Under the pieces are notes generated by a model. That model worked only from the letters and a program-made list of their open reading frames with translations, ran no database searches and had not been told where the DNA came from. From JAOPZW01 sp963789015 (GTDB taxonomy: Bacteria; Actinomycetota; Thermoleophilia; Solirubrobacterales; Solirubrobacteraceae): a DNA stretch of 64,000 bases. The stretch covers positions 186,001 through 250,000 of the forward strand of contig CAWBIU010000004.1 in NCBI GenBank assembly GCA_963789015.1. Direction: 5' to 3'. The position numbers were made by a program, and so were the translations under genes. Positions 16,340-25,070 of the stretch are shown here, piece by piece (position 1 is the stretch's first letter; every line of letters starts with the position of its first letter).

Positions 16340-18886
16340 GTGCGGAAGGTCGCCGTCCGCGGGATGTTCTCCCGCAAGCTGCGGATGTCCCTCACCGCGT
16401 TGTCGGTGGCCCTCGGCGTCTGCCTGATCGCCGGGACCTACGTCTTCACGGACACGATCAACCACTCCTTCGACACGATCTTCTCGGAGTCGGCGAAGGG
16501 CACCGACGCGGCGATCACGCCGCGCAAGCCGATCGACACCTCCCAGAACGGCGGCACGCAGCCCGTGCTGCCGCGCTCGCTGCTGGCCAAGGTGCGCCAG
16601 AACACCGACGTCCAGGACGCGCAGGGCTCCGTCTTCGACGTCGCCACCGTGCTCGGCAAGGACGGCAAGCGGGTCGGCCTCGGCGGGGCGCCGAACTTCG
16701 TCGCCTCCGTCGCCGAGGTGCCGCGCTTCGACGGCTTCACGGTCAAGGTCGGGCGCAAGCCGCGCACCGCCGACGAGGCGACGATCGACGCCGCGACGGC
16801 CGAGAAGGAGAACTTCAAGGTCGGCGACAAGGTCTCCGTCGTCGGCGAGGCGCCGCGCAAGGCCTACACGATCGTCGGCACGACGCAGATCGCCGGCGTC
16901 GACTCGTTCGGCGGCGCCACGGTCGTCGACCTGACCCTGCCCGAGGCGCTGCGGATGCTCGGCAAGGACGGCTACGACCAGATCCAGGCGTCGGCCAAGC
17001 CGGGCGTCACCCCCGAGCAGCTGCGCGACTCGCTGCGCCAGGATGTCGGCCGCCAGGCCGTCGTGCGCACCGGCCAGGAGGAGGCGCGCAACCAGGCCGG
17101 CGACATCCAGGACAGCCTCGGCTTCCTGACCACCGCGCTGCTTGCCTTCGCCGGCATCTCGCTCTTCGTCGGCGCCTTCATCATCTTCAACACCTTCTCG
17201 ATCACCGTCACGCAGCGCATGCGCGAGTTCGCGCTGCTGCGCACGCTCGGCGCGTCGCGCGGCCAGGTCATGCGCTCCGTGATCACCGAGAGCCTGCTGC
17301 TCGGGGTCATCGGCTCGCTCGTCGGGCTCGCGCTCGGCATGGCCATCGCGCCGGGGCTGCGCGCGCTGTTCCGCGCCGTCGGCGTCGACCTGCCCTCGAC
17401 CGGCAACGTCGTCGAGACGCGCACGATCGTCGTCTCGCTCGTCGTCGGCACGCTCGTCAGCGTGCTCGCCGGGCTGGCGCCCGCGCTGCGCGCCACCCGC
17501 GTGCCGCCGGTGGCCGCTCTGCGCGAGGGCGCCGTGCCGTCGTCGCGCGGTCCGTCGCGGAAGGTCACCCTCTCCGGCGCCGTGCTCGCGCTGCTCGGCC
17601 TCGGGCTCATGGCCGCCGGCCTGTTCGGCTCGTTCACGACCAACGCGGCGCTGAGCTTCACCGGCGCGGGCGCGGCCGCGACGTTCCTCGGCGTGGCGCT
17701 CGTCAGCCCGCGGCTCGTGCGCCCGCTCGCCTCCCTCATCGGGCGCCCGATCGAGCGCGCGACCGGCATCACCGGCCGCCTCGCGCGCGAGAACAGCGTC
17801 CGGCAGCCCGGGCGCACGGCGGTGACGGCGGCGGCGCTGATGATCGGCGTGGCGCTCGTCACCTTCGCGTCGATCTTCGCCGCGGGCGCCCAGAAGACGA
17901 TCGCCAAGGCGGTCGACGACAACCTCGAGGCCGCCTTCGTCGTCCAGAACGTCGACGGCTTCTCGCCCTTCTCGGCCAACGTGCTGACCACGGTGTCACG
18001 CGTGCCCGGGGTATCCGAGGTCAGCGCCGTGCGCTTCAGCCAGGCCAACGTCGCCGGCGTCGACGGCAAGACGGCGGTCTCGGGCATCGAGCCGCGCACG
18101 CTGCGCGACCTGTACTCGGTCAGCGAGGGCGCGGACGCGCTCGCCACGCTGCGCACCGGCCAGGTGCTGCTGAGCAAGGGCTTCGCCGAGGACAACAGCC
18201 TGAAGACGGGCGGGACGCTGCGCCTGAGCACGCCGGTCGGCAAGCGCCTGACGCTGCCCATCCACGGCATCGTCGACGACAACGGGGACCTCACGTCGGC
18301 GGTCGTCGTCACCAACCAGCAGATGCTGAACGACTTCGGCGAGCCCAAGGACGCCTTCGGGCTCGTCGGGCTCGCACCCGGCGCGAACGAGGGTCAGGTC
18401 CAGAAGCGGGTCGACTCGGTGCTCGAGCGCAAGTACCCCGAGGCCGAGATCCTCACGGCCGAGGAGTTCAAGGACGACATCGCGGGCCAGGTCAACCAGC
18501 TGCTCGGGCTGATCTACGCGCTGCTCGCGCTGGCCATCATCGTGTCTTTGTTCGGGATCGTGAACACGCTCGTGCTCTCGATCAGCGAGCGCACGCGCGA
18601 GCTCGGGCTGCTGCGCGCCGTGGGCACGAGCCGTCGGCAGGTCAGGCGCATCGTCCGCTACGAGTCGGTGATCACGTCGATGATCGGCGGCCTGCTCGGG
18701 GTGCTGCTCGGCGTCGTGCTCGCGGTCCTGTTCACGCAGCCGCTCGAGGACTTCTCGCTCAGCATCCCCGTCGGCTCGCTGATCGTCTTCGTGCTGCTCG
18801 CCGGTGTGGCCGGGGTCGGCGCCGCCGTCCTCCCGGCCCGGCGCGCGTCGAAGCTCGACGTGCTCGACGCCCTCGCCTACGAGTAG
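16340..18886 (+). CDS. ABC transporter permease, FtsX/MacB superfamily
   Basis: 848 residues from GTG 16340. An N-terminal membrane helix (about 15-35) is followed by a large MacB_PCD-like extracytoplasmic domain (about 40-255). An FtsX three-helix block (about 260-370, with MREFALLRTLGASRGQV) and central helices (about 400-480) follow. A second extracytoplasmic domain and a second FtsX block at the C terminus (RTRELGLLRAVGTSRRQV) complete it. Two FtsX blocks in one chain mean one polypeptide provides both halves. It pairs with the ATPase directly upstream. The substrate is unknown; envelope lipids, lipoproteins or peptides are typical. The stop lies 10 bases inside the convergent chemoreceptor tail. 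Confidence 0.92.
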   Translation: MRKVAVRGMFSRKLRMSLTALSVALGVCLIAGTYVFTDTINHSFDTIFSESAKGTDAAITPRKPIDTSQNGGTQPVLPRSLLAKVRQNTDVQDAQGSVFDVATVLGKDGKRVGLGGAPNFVASVAEVPRFDGFTVKVGRKPRTADEATIDAATAEKENFKVGDKVSVVGEAPRKAYTIVGTTQIAGVDSFGGATVVDLTLPEALRMLGKDGYDQIQASAKPGVTPEQLRDSLRQDVGRQAVVRTGQEEARNQAGDIQDSLGFLTTALLAFAGISLFVGAFIIFNTFSITVTQRMREFALLRTLGASRGQVMRSVITESLLLGVIGSLVGLALGMAIAPGLRALFRAVGVDLPSTGNVVETRTIVVSLVVGTLVSVLAGLAPALRATRVPPVAALREGAVPSSRGPSRKVTLSGAVLALLGLGLMAAGLFGSFTTNAALSFTGAGAAATFLGVALVSPRLVRPLASLIGRPIERATGITGRLARENSVRQPGRTAVTAAALMIGVALVTFASIFAAGAQKTIAKAVDDNLEAAFVVQNVDGFSPFSANVLTTVSRVPGVSEVSAVRFSQANVAGVDGKTAVSGIEPRTLRDLYSVSEGADALATLRTGQVLLSKGFAEDNSLKTGGTLRLSTPVGKRLTLPIHGIVDDNGDLTSAVVVTNQQMLNDFGEPKDAFGLVGLAPGANEGQVQKRVDSVLERKYPEAEILTAEEFKDDIAGQVNQLLGLIYALLALAIIVSLFGIVNTLVLSISERTRELGLLRAVGTSRRQVRRIVRYESVITSMIGGLLGVLLGVVLAVLFTQPLEDFSLSIPVGSLIVFVLLAGVAGVGAAVLPARRASKLDVLDALAYE

Positions 18887-20416
18887 GCGGGCACGGCCTC
18901 GTCCTCGAGGGCGACGCCCTCGAGGCGGCTCGTCGACCGTGCGCAGGGTCTCGGACAGGTCGCGCAGGCGCTCGGCCGAGGCGCGCCCGTCGCCGGCCGC
19001 CATGACGACGAGGTCGATCGCCTCACGCGCATCGCCGAGGGCGGCGCCGATGCGCTGCGCGCCGTCGCCGGTGGCCCGCACCGAGCGCTCGATGCGGCGC
19101 GCGCTGTCCTCGACGGCGACGCCGGCGCGGCCGGCGTCCTCGAGCGCGCCGTCGGCCTCGCCGACGGCGTCGCGGCCGCGGCCGGCGATCTCGGCGCAGT
19201 CAGCGGCGGCGGCGACGGCGGCCGAGGCGGCCTCGTCGATCGCGCGCAGCAGGCCGTTGACGTTCGTGGTGGCGGCGCTGGAGCGCTCGGCGAGCTGGCG
19301 GACCTCGTCGGCGACGACGGCGAAGCCGCGGCCGTGCTCGCCGGCGCGTGCGGCCTCGATCGAGGCGTTGAGGGCGAGCAGGTTGGACTGGTCGGCGAGC
19401 TCGCGCACCGAGGCGACGATGGCCGAGATCTCGCGGGTGCGCTCGGACAGCGACACGACACGCTCGGAGATCGCGGCGACACGCGCCTCGACGTCCTCGA
19501 TCGCCGACACCGCGCTGGCCACGGCGGCGCGGCCGCCGGTGCTGGCGCTCGACGCGGCGGCGGCGCGGTGGACGACCTGGCCGGCCTCATCGGCGGCCGC
19601 CTCGGCCTGCTCGGCGATGGTGGAGGCGACGGCGTCGGCGTCGGTCAGCGCCTGGGCGCTGCGCTCGGCGGCGTCCTCGATCCCGGCGACGCCGGCGAGC
19701 ACGTCGCTGCCCGTCTCGGCCACGGCGCCGGCCTCGGCGTGGACATCGGCGGCGAGCTCGCGCGAGGCGGCGACGACGCTGTCCAGGCGCAGGACGGTGG
19801 CGTCGAGCGCGCCGTTGCGCTCGTCGAGCTCGACGTTCTGGCGGTCCATCGCGGCGGCGCGCTGGTCGAGCGTGGCCGCCTGGGCCTGGGCAAGGCGGAA
19901 GGACGCGAGCAGGGCGACGATCTCGGCGACCACGAACGAGGCGTGCACGCCGGTGCGCTCGAGGACCTCGACGACGCCGTGCGTGTCCCCATAGACCTCC
20001 TGCGGGAAGAGCAGCGCGAAGCCGGCGTGGTGGACGACGACGTAGCCGACGGCGAGCGCGAGCGGGCGCCAGTCCAGGTAGAGCCCGATGATCGGGAGCA
20101 TCACGAAGAAGTGGAAGTGCGCCTCGATCGCGCCGCCCGTCGTGTGCACGAGCATCGCCGAGGCGGTGACGAGCCCGAGCGAGGCGAAGATCGAGCGCTG
20201 CAGCTGTGTGCGCGCGCCCCAGGCGGCGAGCGCGGCGAACACGGCGAGCGGCAGCAGGTCGAGCACCGTGTGCAGCAGCCCGAAGCCCTCGAGCAGCCCG
20301 AGCGCGACGAGGCCCGGGAGGTGGGCGATGAGCAGGGCGGAGATCGCGCGGTGGCGCGGGGCCCAGTCGGCAGCCGGCAGGCCGCGGAGCGTGGCGAACG
20401 AGGTCAGCATGCGCAT
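18877..20416 (-). CDS. Methyl-accepting chemotaxis protein, 3' end frameshifted
   Basis: About 512 residues after correction. The first ~180 residues hold about six membrane helices with short loops and no periplasmic sensor domain. A coiled signalling domain follows, with the highly conserved hairpin tip VRELADQSNLLALNASIEAA and GRGFAVVADEVRQLAERSS, where CheA and CheW bind. The open frame would run on 880 bases antisense to the permease, which is not credible. Skipping one base at 18931 gives a natural tail (SRLEGVALEDEAVPAYS) ending at the TAG at 18877. The signalling domain itself is unaffected. ATG 20416 or 20410 can start it. No che genes are in this window. Confidence 0.85.
18903..18925. 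terminator. GC-rich hairpin at a convergent gene junction
   Basis: CCTCGAGGGC, loop GAC, GCCCTCGAGG: a perfect inverted repeat with 10-base arms and a 3-base loop. It lies 17 bases past the permease stop and inside the chemoreceptor tail. It could stop transcription in either direction, though no T-run follows. It is also next to the suspected indel at 18931, and such a tight hairpin could cause a sequencing error. Confidence 0.5.
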
Positions 20417-20459
20417 GCCCGCGTGATCGGCCGCCGGTGGCAGATCTTGTGGGCGCGGG

Positions 20460-21755
20460 TCAGCCGCGGGCGTAGAGCACGGCCAACATGGCGCACAGCA
20501 ACCCGGCGGCGCCCGCGTAGCCGATCTCGGCGCGCAGCAGCTGGTCCTCGACGACCGGCGAGACCATCCAGGCCACGAAGGCCGCGGCGGCGGCCAGCCA
20601 GACGGCCGCGGCGACCCGCGCCTGCCCGCGCGCGAGCGCGGCCTGGTTGAGCGTGCCGGCGCACAGGTGCAGTCCCATGCCGACCGCGATCACGGCCAGG
20701 CCGACGCGGCCGTAGTCGTGGCCGGCGCCGAACACGAGGTCCATGACCTCAGGCCCGATGAGCAGCAGCCCGAGGGCGACGGCGCCGGCGAACGCGGCGA
20801 TCGCGAGCACGGTGACGCGGATCGCGCGCGCGAAGGCGGCCGAGCCCTCGGTCGCCTCGAGGCCGCTGAGGTGGGGCAGCAATGAGGTCTGCACGCTCTG
20901 GAAGAGCTGCAGCGGCGCACGCGTGATGAGCAGCGCGTTGAAGACGACGCCGGCCAGCGCCGTGCTCGCCGACGCGCCGACGACCAGCACCGCCGCGTTG
21001 AGCAGCGTCTGCTCGGCGAGCTGGATCGCCGCGACGGCGATCGCGAAGCCGGCGCCCGCGCGCAGCGTGAGCTCGCGCGCCGCGCTCGGGGCGTCGCGCT
21101 CGCCCGACCCCGCGTGGCGCGCCAGCGCCCACGGCACGACGATCAGCGAGGCCAGCGGCGCGGCGAGGATGCCGAGCGCCACGGCGGACTGGCCGGAGGC
21201 GATGCCGACCGCGACCGCGACCGGGAAGGCGAAGCGCGAGATCGACTCGAAGAGCACGAGCCCGCCGTAGAGGCCGAACCACTGGTGCCCGGCGAAGTAG
21301 CCGCGCGCGAAGTAGCTCGCCGCGTAGGCGACGGTCGCGCCGACGAAGACCCAGTAGAGCGTCGCCGAGCCGCCGAAGGCGTCCTCGATCGGCCCGCGCA
21401 GTGCGAGCGCGACGACGAGGAAGGCGAGCGCGAACGCGGCCTGCACCGTGAGCGGCACGCGCAGCGGGTGGCCGCCGGTCAGGCCGCGCGCGCGGCGCTC
21501 GGCGATCGTCCGCGACAGGAGCTGCTCGACGGGCCGGTAGATGACCGAGATGACGACGAACAGGACCGCCCACAGCAGCGAGATGGCGCCGTAGGCGGGC
21601 GCCGGCAGCACGTGGCTGGCGACCGCGAAGTACGCGAACGTGAACAGGCCGGTCGACGCGATCCCGACCGACAGGATCCGCGCGCCGCGCCCGTAGCCGT
21701 CGGCGGGCGGTGCCGCCGCGGCCGGCGTCGGCGCCGCCGTGCCGGTGCTAGCCAC
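20460..21755 (-). CDS. Polysaccharide-type lipid flippase (MOP superfamily)
   Basis: 431 residues, almost entirely hydrophobic, with about 12 membrane helices and no soluble domain, as in Wzx/MurJ-like flippases that turn polyprenyl-linked sugars across the membrane. The GTG start at 21755 overlaps the stop of the methyltransferase by 8 bases, and the order glycosyltransferase-methyltransferase-flippase on one strand looks like an operon. Oligosaccharide-lipid export is the natural reading; the family cannot give the exact substrate. Confidence 0.83.
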   Translation of the reverse strand: MASTGTAAPTPAAAAPPADGYGRGARILSVGIASTGLFTFAYFAVASHVLPAPAYGAISLLWAVLFVVISVIYRPVEQLLSRTIAERRARGLTGGHPLRVPLTVQAAFALAFLVVALALRGPIEDAFGGSATLYWVFVGATVAYAASYFARGYFAGHQWFGLYGGLVLFESISRFAFPVAVAVGIASGQSAVALGILAAPLASLIVVPWALARHAGSGERDAPSAARELTLRAGAGFAIAVAAIQLAEQTLLNAAVLVVGASASTALAGVVFNALLITRAPLQLFQSVQTSLLPHLSGLEATEGSAAFARAIRVTVLAIAAFAGAVALGLLLIGPEVMDLVFGAGHDYGRVGLAVIAVGMGLHLCAGTLNQAALARGQARVAAAVWLAAAAAFVAWMVSPVVEDQLLRAEIGYAGAAGLLCAMLAVLYARG

Positions 21756-22383
21756 CCACCCGGACGAGCAGCATCGTCCAGGGGAACGGCGAGCGCGCCT
21801 CGACGACCTCGCCGTGGCGCGACAGGAGCGAGACGAAGGAGCGCTTGGACCAGTGGTTCAGGTGGCCCGGGGTGTTGCCCAGCTCGCGGACGTAGGCGCC
21901 GCGCGCCAGGTTCAGCCCGCGCCACAGCGGCTCGCGCGGCACGGAGACGATCAGCCAGCGGCCGGCCACGCGCGCCATCTCGGCGACGGTGTGCTCCGGG
22001 TCGGGGACGTGCTCGAGGACCTCGATCGCCGTGGCGACGTCGAACGCGTCGTCGGAGAACGGCAGGTTCTCGGCCCGCATCACGCGGTACTCGAGGTTGG
22101 GCGCGGTGCGCTGCGCCCACTGGGCATGCAGCTGCGGGTCGTCGAGATCGATGCCCACGACACGCTTGTCGCCGAGGCGCTGCGCCCACTTCTGGACGAG
22201 CACGCCCTCGCCACAGCCCACGTCGAGCAGGGACTGCGGATCGGCCTGTACGAAGAGCTCGTCGAGCGTGCGCTCGAAGGTGGCCATCAGGCGGCGCACG
22301 ACCGGGTTGGTCGAGCCGTACTTGTCGTACGTGTTGCCGGTGACCGTGCCCTCGCGGTCGACGGTGACGGACGGCCCGCTCAT
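21748..22383 (-). CDS. Class I SAM-dependent methyltransferase
   Basis: 211 residues. SAM-binding motif I is LLDVGCGEGVLV, the acidic loop is VVGIDLDDPQ, and motif IV is ATAIEVLEHVPDPE. The family resembles UbiG and small-molecule or sugar methyltransferases. Its ATG overlaps the stop of the upstream glycosyltransferase (ATGA), and its stop overlaps the flippase start. The context suggests methylation of a lipid-linked sugar or its carrier before export. No membrane segment is present. Confidence 0.88.
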   Translation of the reverse strand: MSGPSVTVDREGTVTGNTYDKYGSTNPVVRRLMATFERTLDELFVQADPQSLLDVGCGEGVLVQKWAQRLGDKRVVGIDLDDPQLHAQWAQRTAPNLEYRVMRAENLPFSDDAFDVATAIEVLEHVPDPEHTVAEMARVAGRWLIVSVPREPLWRGLNLARGAYVRELGNTPGHLNHWSKRSFVSLLSRHGEVVEARSPFPWTMLLVRVGG

Positions 22384-23453
22384 ACCTTCAGCGCCTCTCG
22401 TTCCTCGGTCGTTCCCCCGGCGTCGTCGGGGTCGGTCTTGCCCGCGTTGGCGCCGGTGGTCGGCGGCCGGCCGGTCGGCTTCGCGCCGGGCTCGTAGTGC
22501 GACGGCGGCACGTCGAGCTGCAGCTCGATGCGGCGCACGCGCTCGAAGATCCGCTGCACCATCATCCGCTGCCCGTAGAGCAGGTCGCCGATCACGCCGA
22601 GCGCGGAGAGCACGACGGCCGCGTTGAACAGCACGGCGCCGAAGATCAGCGACTGCACGTGGCCGGCGCCGTCGCCCTGGACGTAGGCGACGAAGAAGCG
22701 CAGCCACGGGACCAGCGCGGCCAGGAACAGCAGCAGGGCCATCGTCATGAAGACCTTGAGCGGCTCGTACTGCGCGTAGATGCGCGCGATGGCCACCGCG
22801 TTGCGGCGCACGTAGGAGGACATCGACGGGAACAGCCGCGACTCGCGCGTCTTCGGGTTCGTCCGGATCGGGACGTGCTCGGTGGCCACGAGCAGCTTGC
22901 CCGCCTGGATGATCGTCTCGAGCGTGTACGTGTACTTCGAGACGACGGCGACCTGGATCGCCGCCTCGCGGTTGTAGGCGCGGAAGCCGGAGGTCGTGTC
23001 GGGCACGTCGGTGTCCGACGCCTGGCGCACGACCCACGAGCCCGCCTTCTGCAGGCGCTTCTTGAGCGGCGAGAAGTGCTCGATCTTGTCCGTCTCGCGG
23101 TCGCCGACGACGAGGTCGGCGCGACCGTCGACGATCGGCTCGACGAGCTTGGGGATGTCGGCGGCCGAGTACTGGTTGTCGGCGTCGGTGTTGACGATCA
23201 CGTCGGCGCCGAGCTTGAGGCACGCGTCGAGGCCGGCCTGGAAGCCGGCGGCGAGGCCCTTGTTGTTCGTCAGCCGGACGATGTGGTCCACGCCGGCCGC
23301 GCGCGCCACCTCGATCGTGCGGTCCGTCGACCCGTCGTCGATGATCAGCCACTCGACGCTCTCGAAGCCGTCGACCTCGCGCGGCAGGTCGGCGAGCGTG
23401 CCGGGGAGCGTCTCCTCCTCGTCGAGGCACGGGATCTGGATGATGAGCTTCAT
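22380..23453 (-). CDS. Polyprenyl-phosphate glycosyltransferase, GT2 family with C-terminal membrane helices
   Basis: 357 residues. A GT-A domain (about 1-225) has the start IIQIPCLDEEETLP, nucleotide-binding DDGSTD and metal-binding NTDADNQ. Two membrane helices follow (about 243-262 and 278-300), then a charged tail. This is the DPM1/GtrB layout that makes undecaprenyl-phosphate mannose or glucose for GT-C enzymes. Two GT-C-like genes lie just across the divergent promoter. First gene of a three-gene minus-strand operon. A TACCCT hexamer (minus strand, 23504-23509) lies about 50 bases upstream of the ATG. Confidence 0.88.
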   Translation of the reverse strand: MKLIIQIPCLDEEETLPGTLADLPREVDGFESVEWLIIDDGSTDRTIEVARAAGVDHIVRLTNNKGLAAGFQAGLDACLKLGADVIVNTDADNQYSAADIPKLVEPIVDGRADLVVGDRETDKIEHFSPLKKRLQKAGSWVVRQASDTDVPDTTSGFRAYNREAAIQVAVVSKYTYTLETIIQAGKLLVATEHVPIRTNPKTRESRLFPSMSSYVRRNAVAIARIYAQYEPLKVFMTMALLLFLAALVPWLRFFVAYVQGDGAGHVQSLIFGAVLFNAAVVLSALGVIGDLLYGQRMMVQRIFERVRRIELQLDVPPSHYEPGAKPTGRPPTTGANAGKTDPDDAGGTTEEREALKV

Positions 23454-23503
23454 CTGGGAACTGGACGGAGAGAGGGCGGGCAGAACCCGGTCACGCCTCT
23501 GAC

Positions 23504-23509
23504 AGGGTA
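23504..23509 (-). promoter_or_regulatory. -10-type hexamer TACCCT for the glycosyltransferase-methyltransferase-flippase operon
   Basis: Minus-strand TACCCT ends 50 bases before the ATG at 23453, so this transcript would carry a short leader. It shares the 126-base divergent interval with the plus-strand GT-C genes. Confidence 0.35.
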
Positions 23510-23554
23510 CTGCCGCGCGCGGGCGCAATCGGACAGGCGGCGCCGGCGACGCCG

Positions 23555-23560
23555 TAGACT
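23555..23560 (+). promoter_or_regulatory. -10-type hexamer TAGACT for the GT-C pair
   Basis: TAGACT ends 19 bases before ATG 23580, giving a leader of only about a dozen bases with no clear Shine-Dalgarno sequence. Confidence 0.4.
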
Positions 23561-23579
23561 GCGGCCCTCAGTCTCCCAG

Positions 23580-25070
23580 ATGGCTAGTGCGACGCTCACC
23601 CGGCCGCGCCCGGGCCAGACGGAGGTGCCGCCGCGGCGTCGCCGGCCGCTCCCGTGGCCCGCGCTCGCGCTGGCCGGGCTCACCCTGGGGACGCTCGTCG
23701 GGTTCCTGATCTATCCGACCTTCCCGAACTACGACTCGTACTACTCCCTGCTGTGGGGGCGCGAGGTCCTCGCCGGGGAGCTGCCGAGCTTCGACGCCTA
23801 CCGCGCGCCGACCGAGCACCCGCTGGCGATCGCCTTCGGGGCGCTGCTGTCGCTCGTCGGCGACGACGCCGACCGGCTCATGGTCGGCGCCACGCTGGCC
23901 TCCTTCGTCGTGCTCGCGGCCGGCGTCTACCGGCTCGCGGCGACCTCGTTCACGGTCGCCGTCGGCCTCGTCGCCGGCGCGCTGGTGTGCTCGCGCTTCG
24001 ACTTCCCGTTCCTCGCCGCGCGCGCCTACATCGACATCCCGTACCTGGCCTTCGTCGTCTGGGCGGTCGCGCTCGAGGCGGGCCGGACGCGCCGCGGCGC
24101 GCCCGTGTTCTGGCTGCTCGCCGCCGCCGGCCTGCTGCGCCCGGAGGCGTGGCTGCTCAGCGGCCTGTACTTCCTGTGGTGCTTCCTGCCCGCGAGCTGG
24201 GGGCGGCGGATCCGCTACGCGGCCCTCACCGCGATCGGCCCCGTGCTGTGGACGGCGACCGACTGGATCGCCACCGGCGACCCGCTGTTCTCGCTGACGC
24301 ACACGAGCGGCCTGGCCGAGGAGCTCGGGCGCCAGCGCGGGCTGTCGGAGATCCCCGGCGCGACCGTCGAGTTCCTCGTCAGCCTCGACAAGCTGCCCGT
24401 CTTCGTGGCCGGCGTGGTCGGGCTCGTGCTCGCCGTCGTGCTCGTGCCGCGGCGGATGCTCGTGCCGCTTGCCGTGCTCGTCATCGGCATGGGCACCTTC
24501 GTGCTCGTCGGCCTGGCCGGGCTGTCGGTCATCGACCGATACCTGCTCGTCCCGTCGCTGATGGTCATGGTCTTCGCGGCAGTCACGCTCGCGGGCTGGA
24601 CGATGCTGCGCGAGGGCACGTGGGCGAGACGGCTGTGGGCGATCGCCGCCGGGCTCGTCGTCGCCTACGGCATCGTGTTCACGGCGACGCACGTCAACCT
24701 CTTGAGCTTCGACACCGAGCTGCGGTTCCGCGGTGACTCGCACGCCTCGCTCGAGCGGCTGCTGCGCGACCCGCGCATCGAGGCCGGGCGGCGCTGCGGC
24801 CCGGTGTCGGTCCCCAACCACAAGCTCGTGCCCGACACGCGCTGGATCCTGAACGCCGGCGAGGACGAGGTCATCGCGCGCAGCGACGAGTCCCAGCGCC
24901 CGCGCCTGCGCCGCGGCGTCGCGATCTACGCCACGAGCCGCCAGTCCCTGTTGCGCCAGGGCTTCACGCCCCAGGAGACGAGCGTCGAGGACGTCCGCAA
25001 CTCGCTCCCGCTGCCGGGCTACGAGTTCGTCGCCGCCACGGGCATGTACGGCGCGTATGTCCGTTGTTGA
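23580..25070 (+). CDS. GT-C-like membrane glycosyltransferase (probable)
   Basis: 496 residues with a short basic N terminus (RPRPGQTEVPPRRRRP) then about ten membrane helices. The first outer loop carries NYDSYYSLLWGREVL, where GT-C enzymes keep catalytic acidic residues, and a second loop has a DIPYLAF segment. The last ~100 residues are soluble and contain paired Cys and Arg-rich stretches. Its 14-base overlap with the next gene, a clearer PMT-type enzyme, supports a shared job in transferring sugars from polyprenyl phosphate. The family match is by layout rather than a diagnostic motif. Confidence 0.72.
   Translation: MASATLTRPRPGQTEVPPRRRRPLPWPALALAGLTLGTLVGFLIYPTFPNYDSYYSLLWGREVLAGELPSFDAYRAPTEHPLAIAFGALLSLVGDDADRLMVGATLASFVVLAAGVYRLAATSFTVAVGLVAGALVCSRFDFPFLAARAYIDIPYLAFVVWAVALEAGRTRRGAPVFWLLAAAGLLRPEAWLLSGLYFLWCFLPASWGRRIRYAALTAIGPVLWTATDWIATGDPLFSLTHTSGLAEELGRQRGLSEIPGATVEFLVSLDKLPVFVAGVVGLVLAVVLVPRRMLVPLAVLVIGMGTFVLVGLAGLSVIDRYLLVPSLMVMVFAAVTLAGWTMLREGTWARRLWAIAAGLVVAYGIVFTATHVNLLSFDTELRFRGDSHASLERLLRDPRIEAGRRCGPVSVPNHKLVPDTRWILNAGEDEVIARSDESQRPRLRRGVAIYATSRQSLLRQGFTPQETSVEDVRNSLPLPGYEFVAATGMYGAYVRC

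Noticed and set aside
17996..18876. A 300-residue C-terminal extension of the chemoreceptor
   Set aside because: It is antisense to the ABC permease and Arg-rich; a one-base correction gives a natural tail and stop at 18877.
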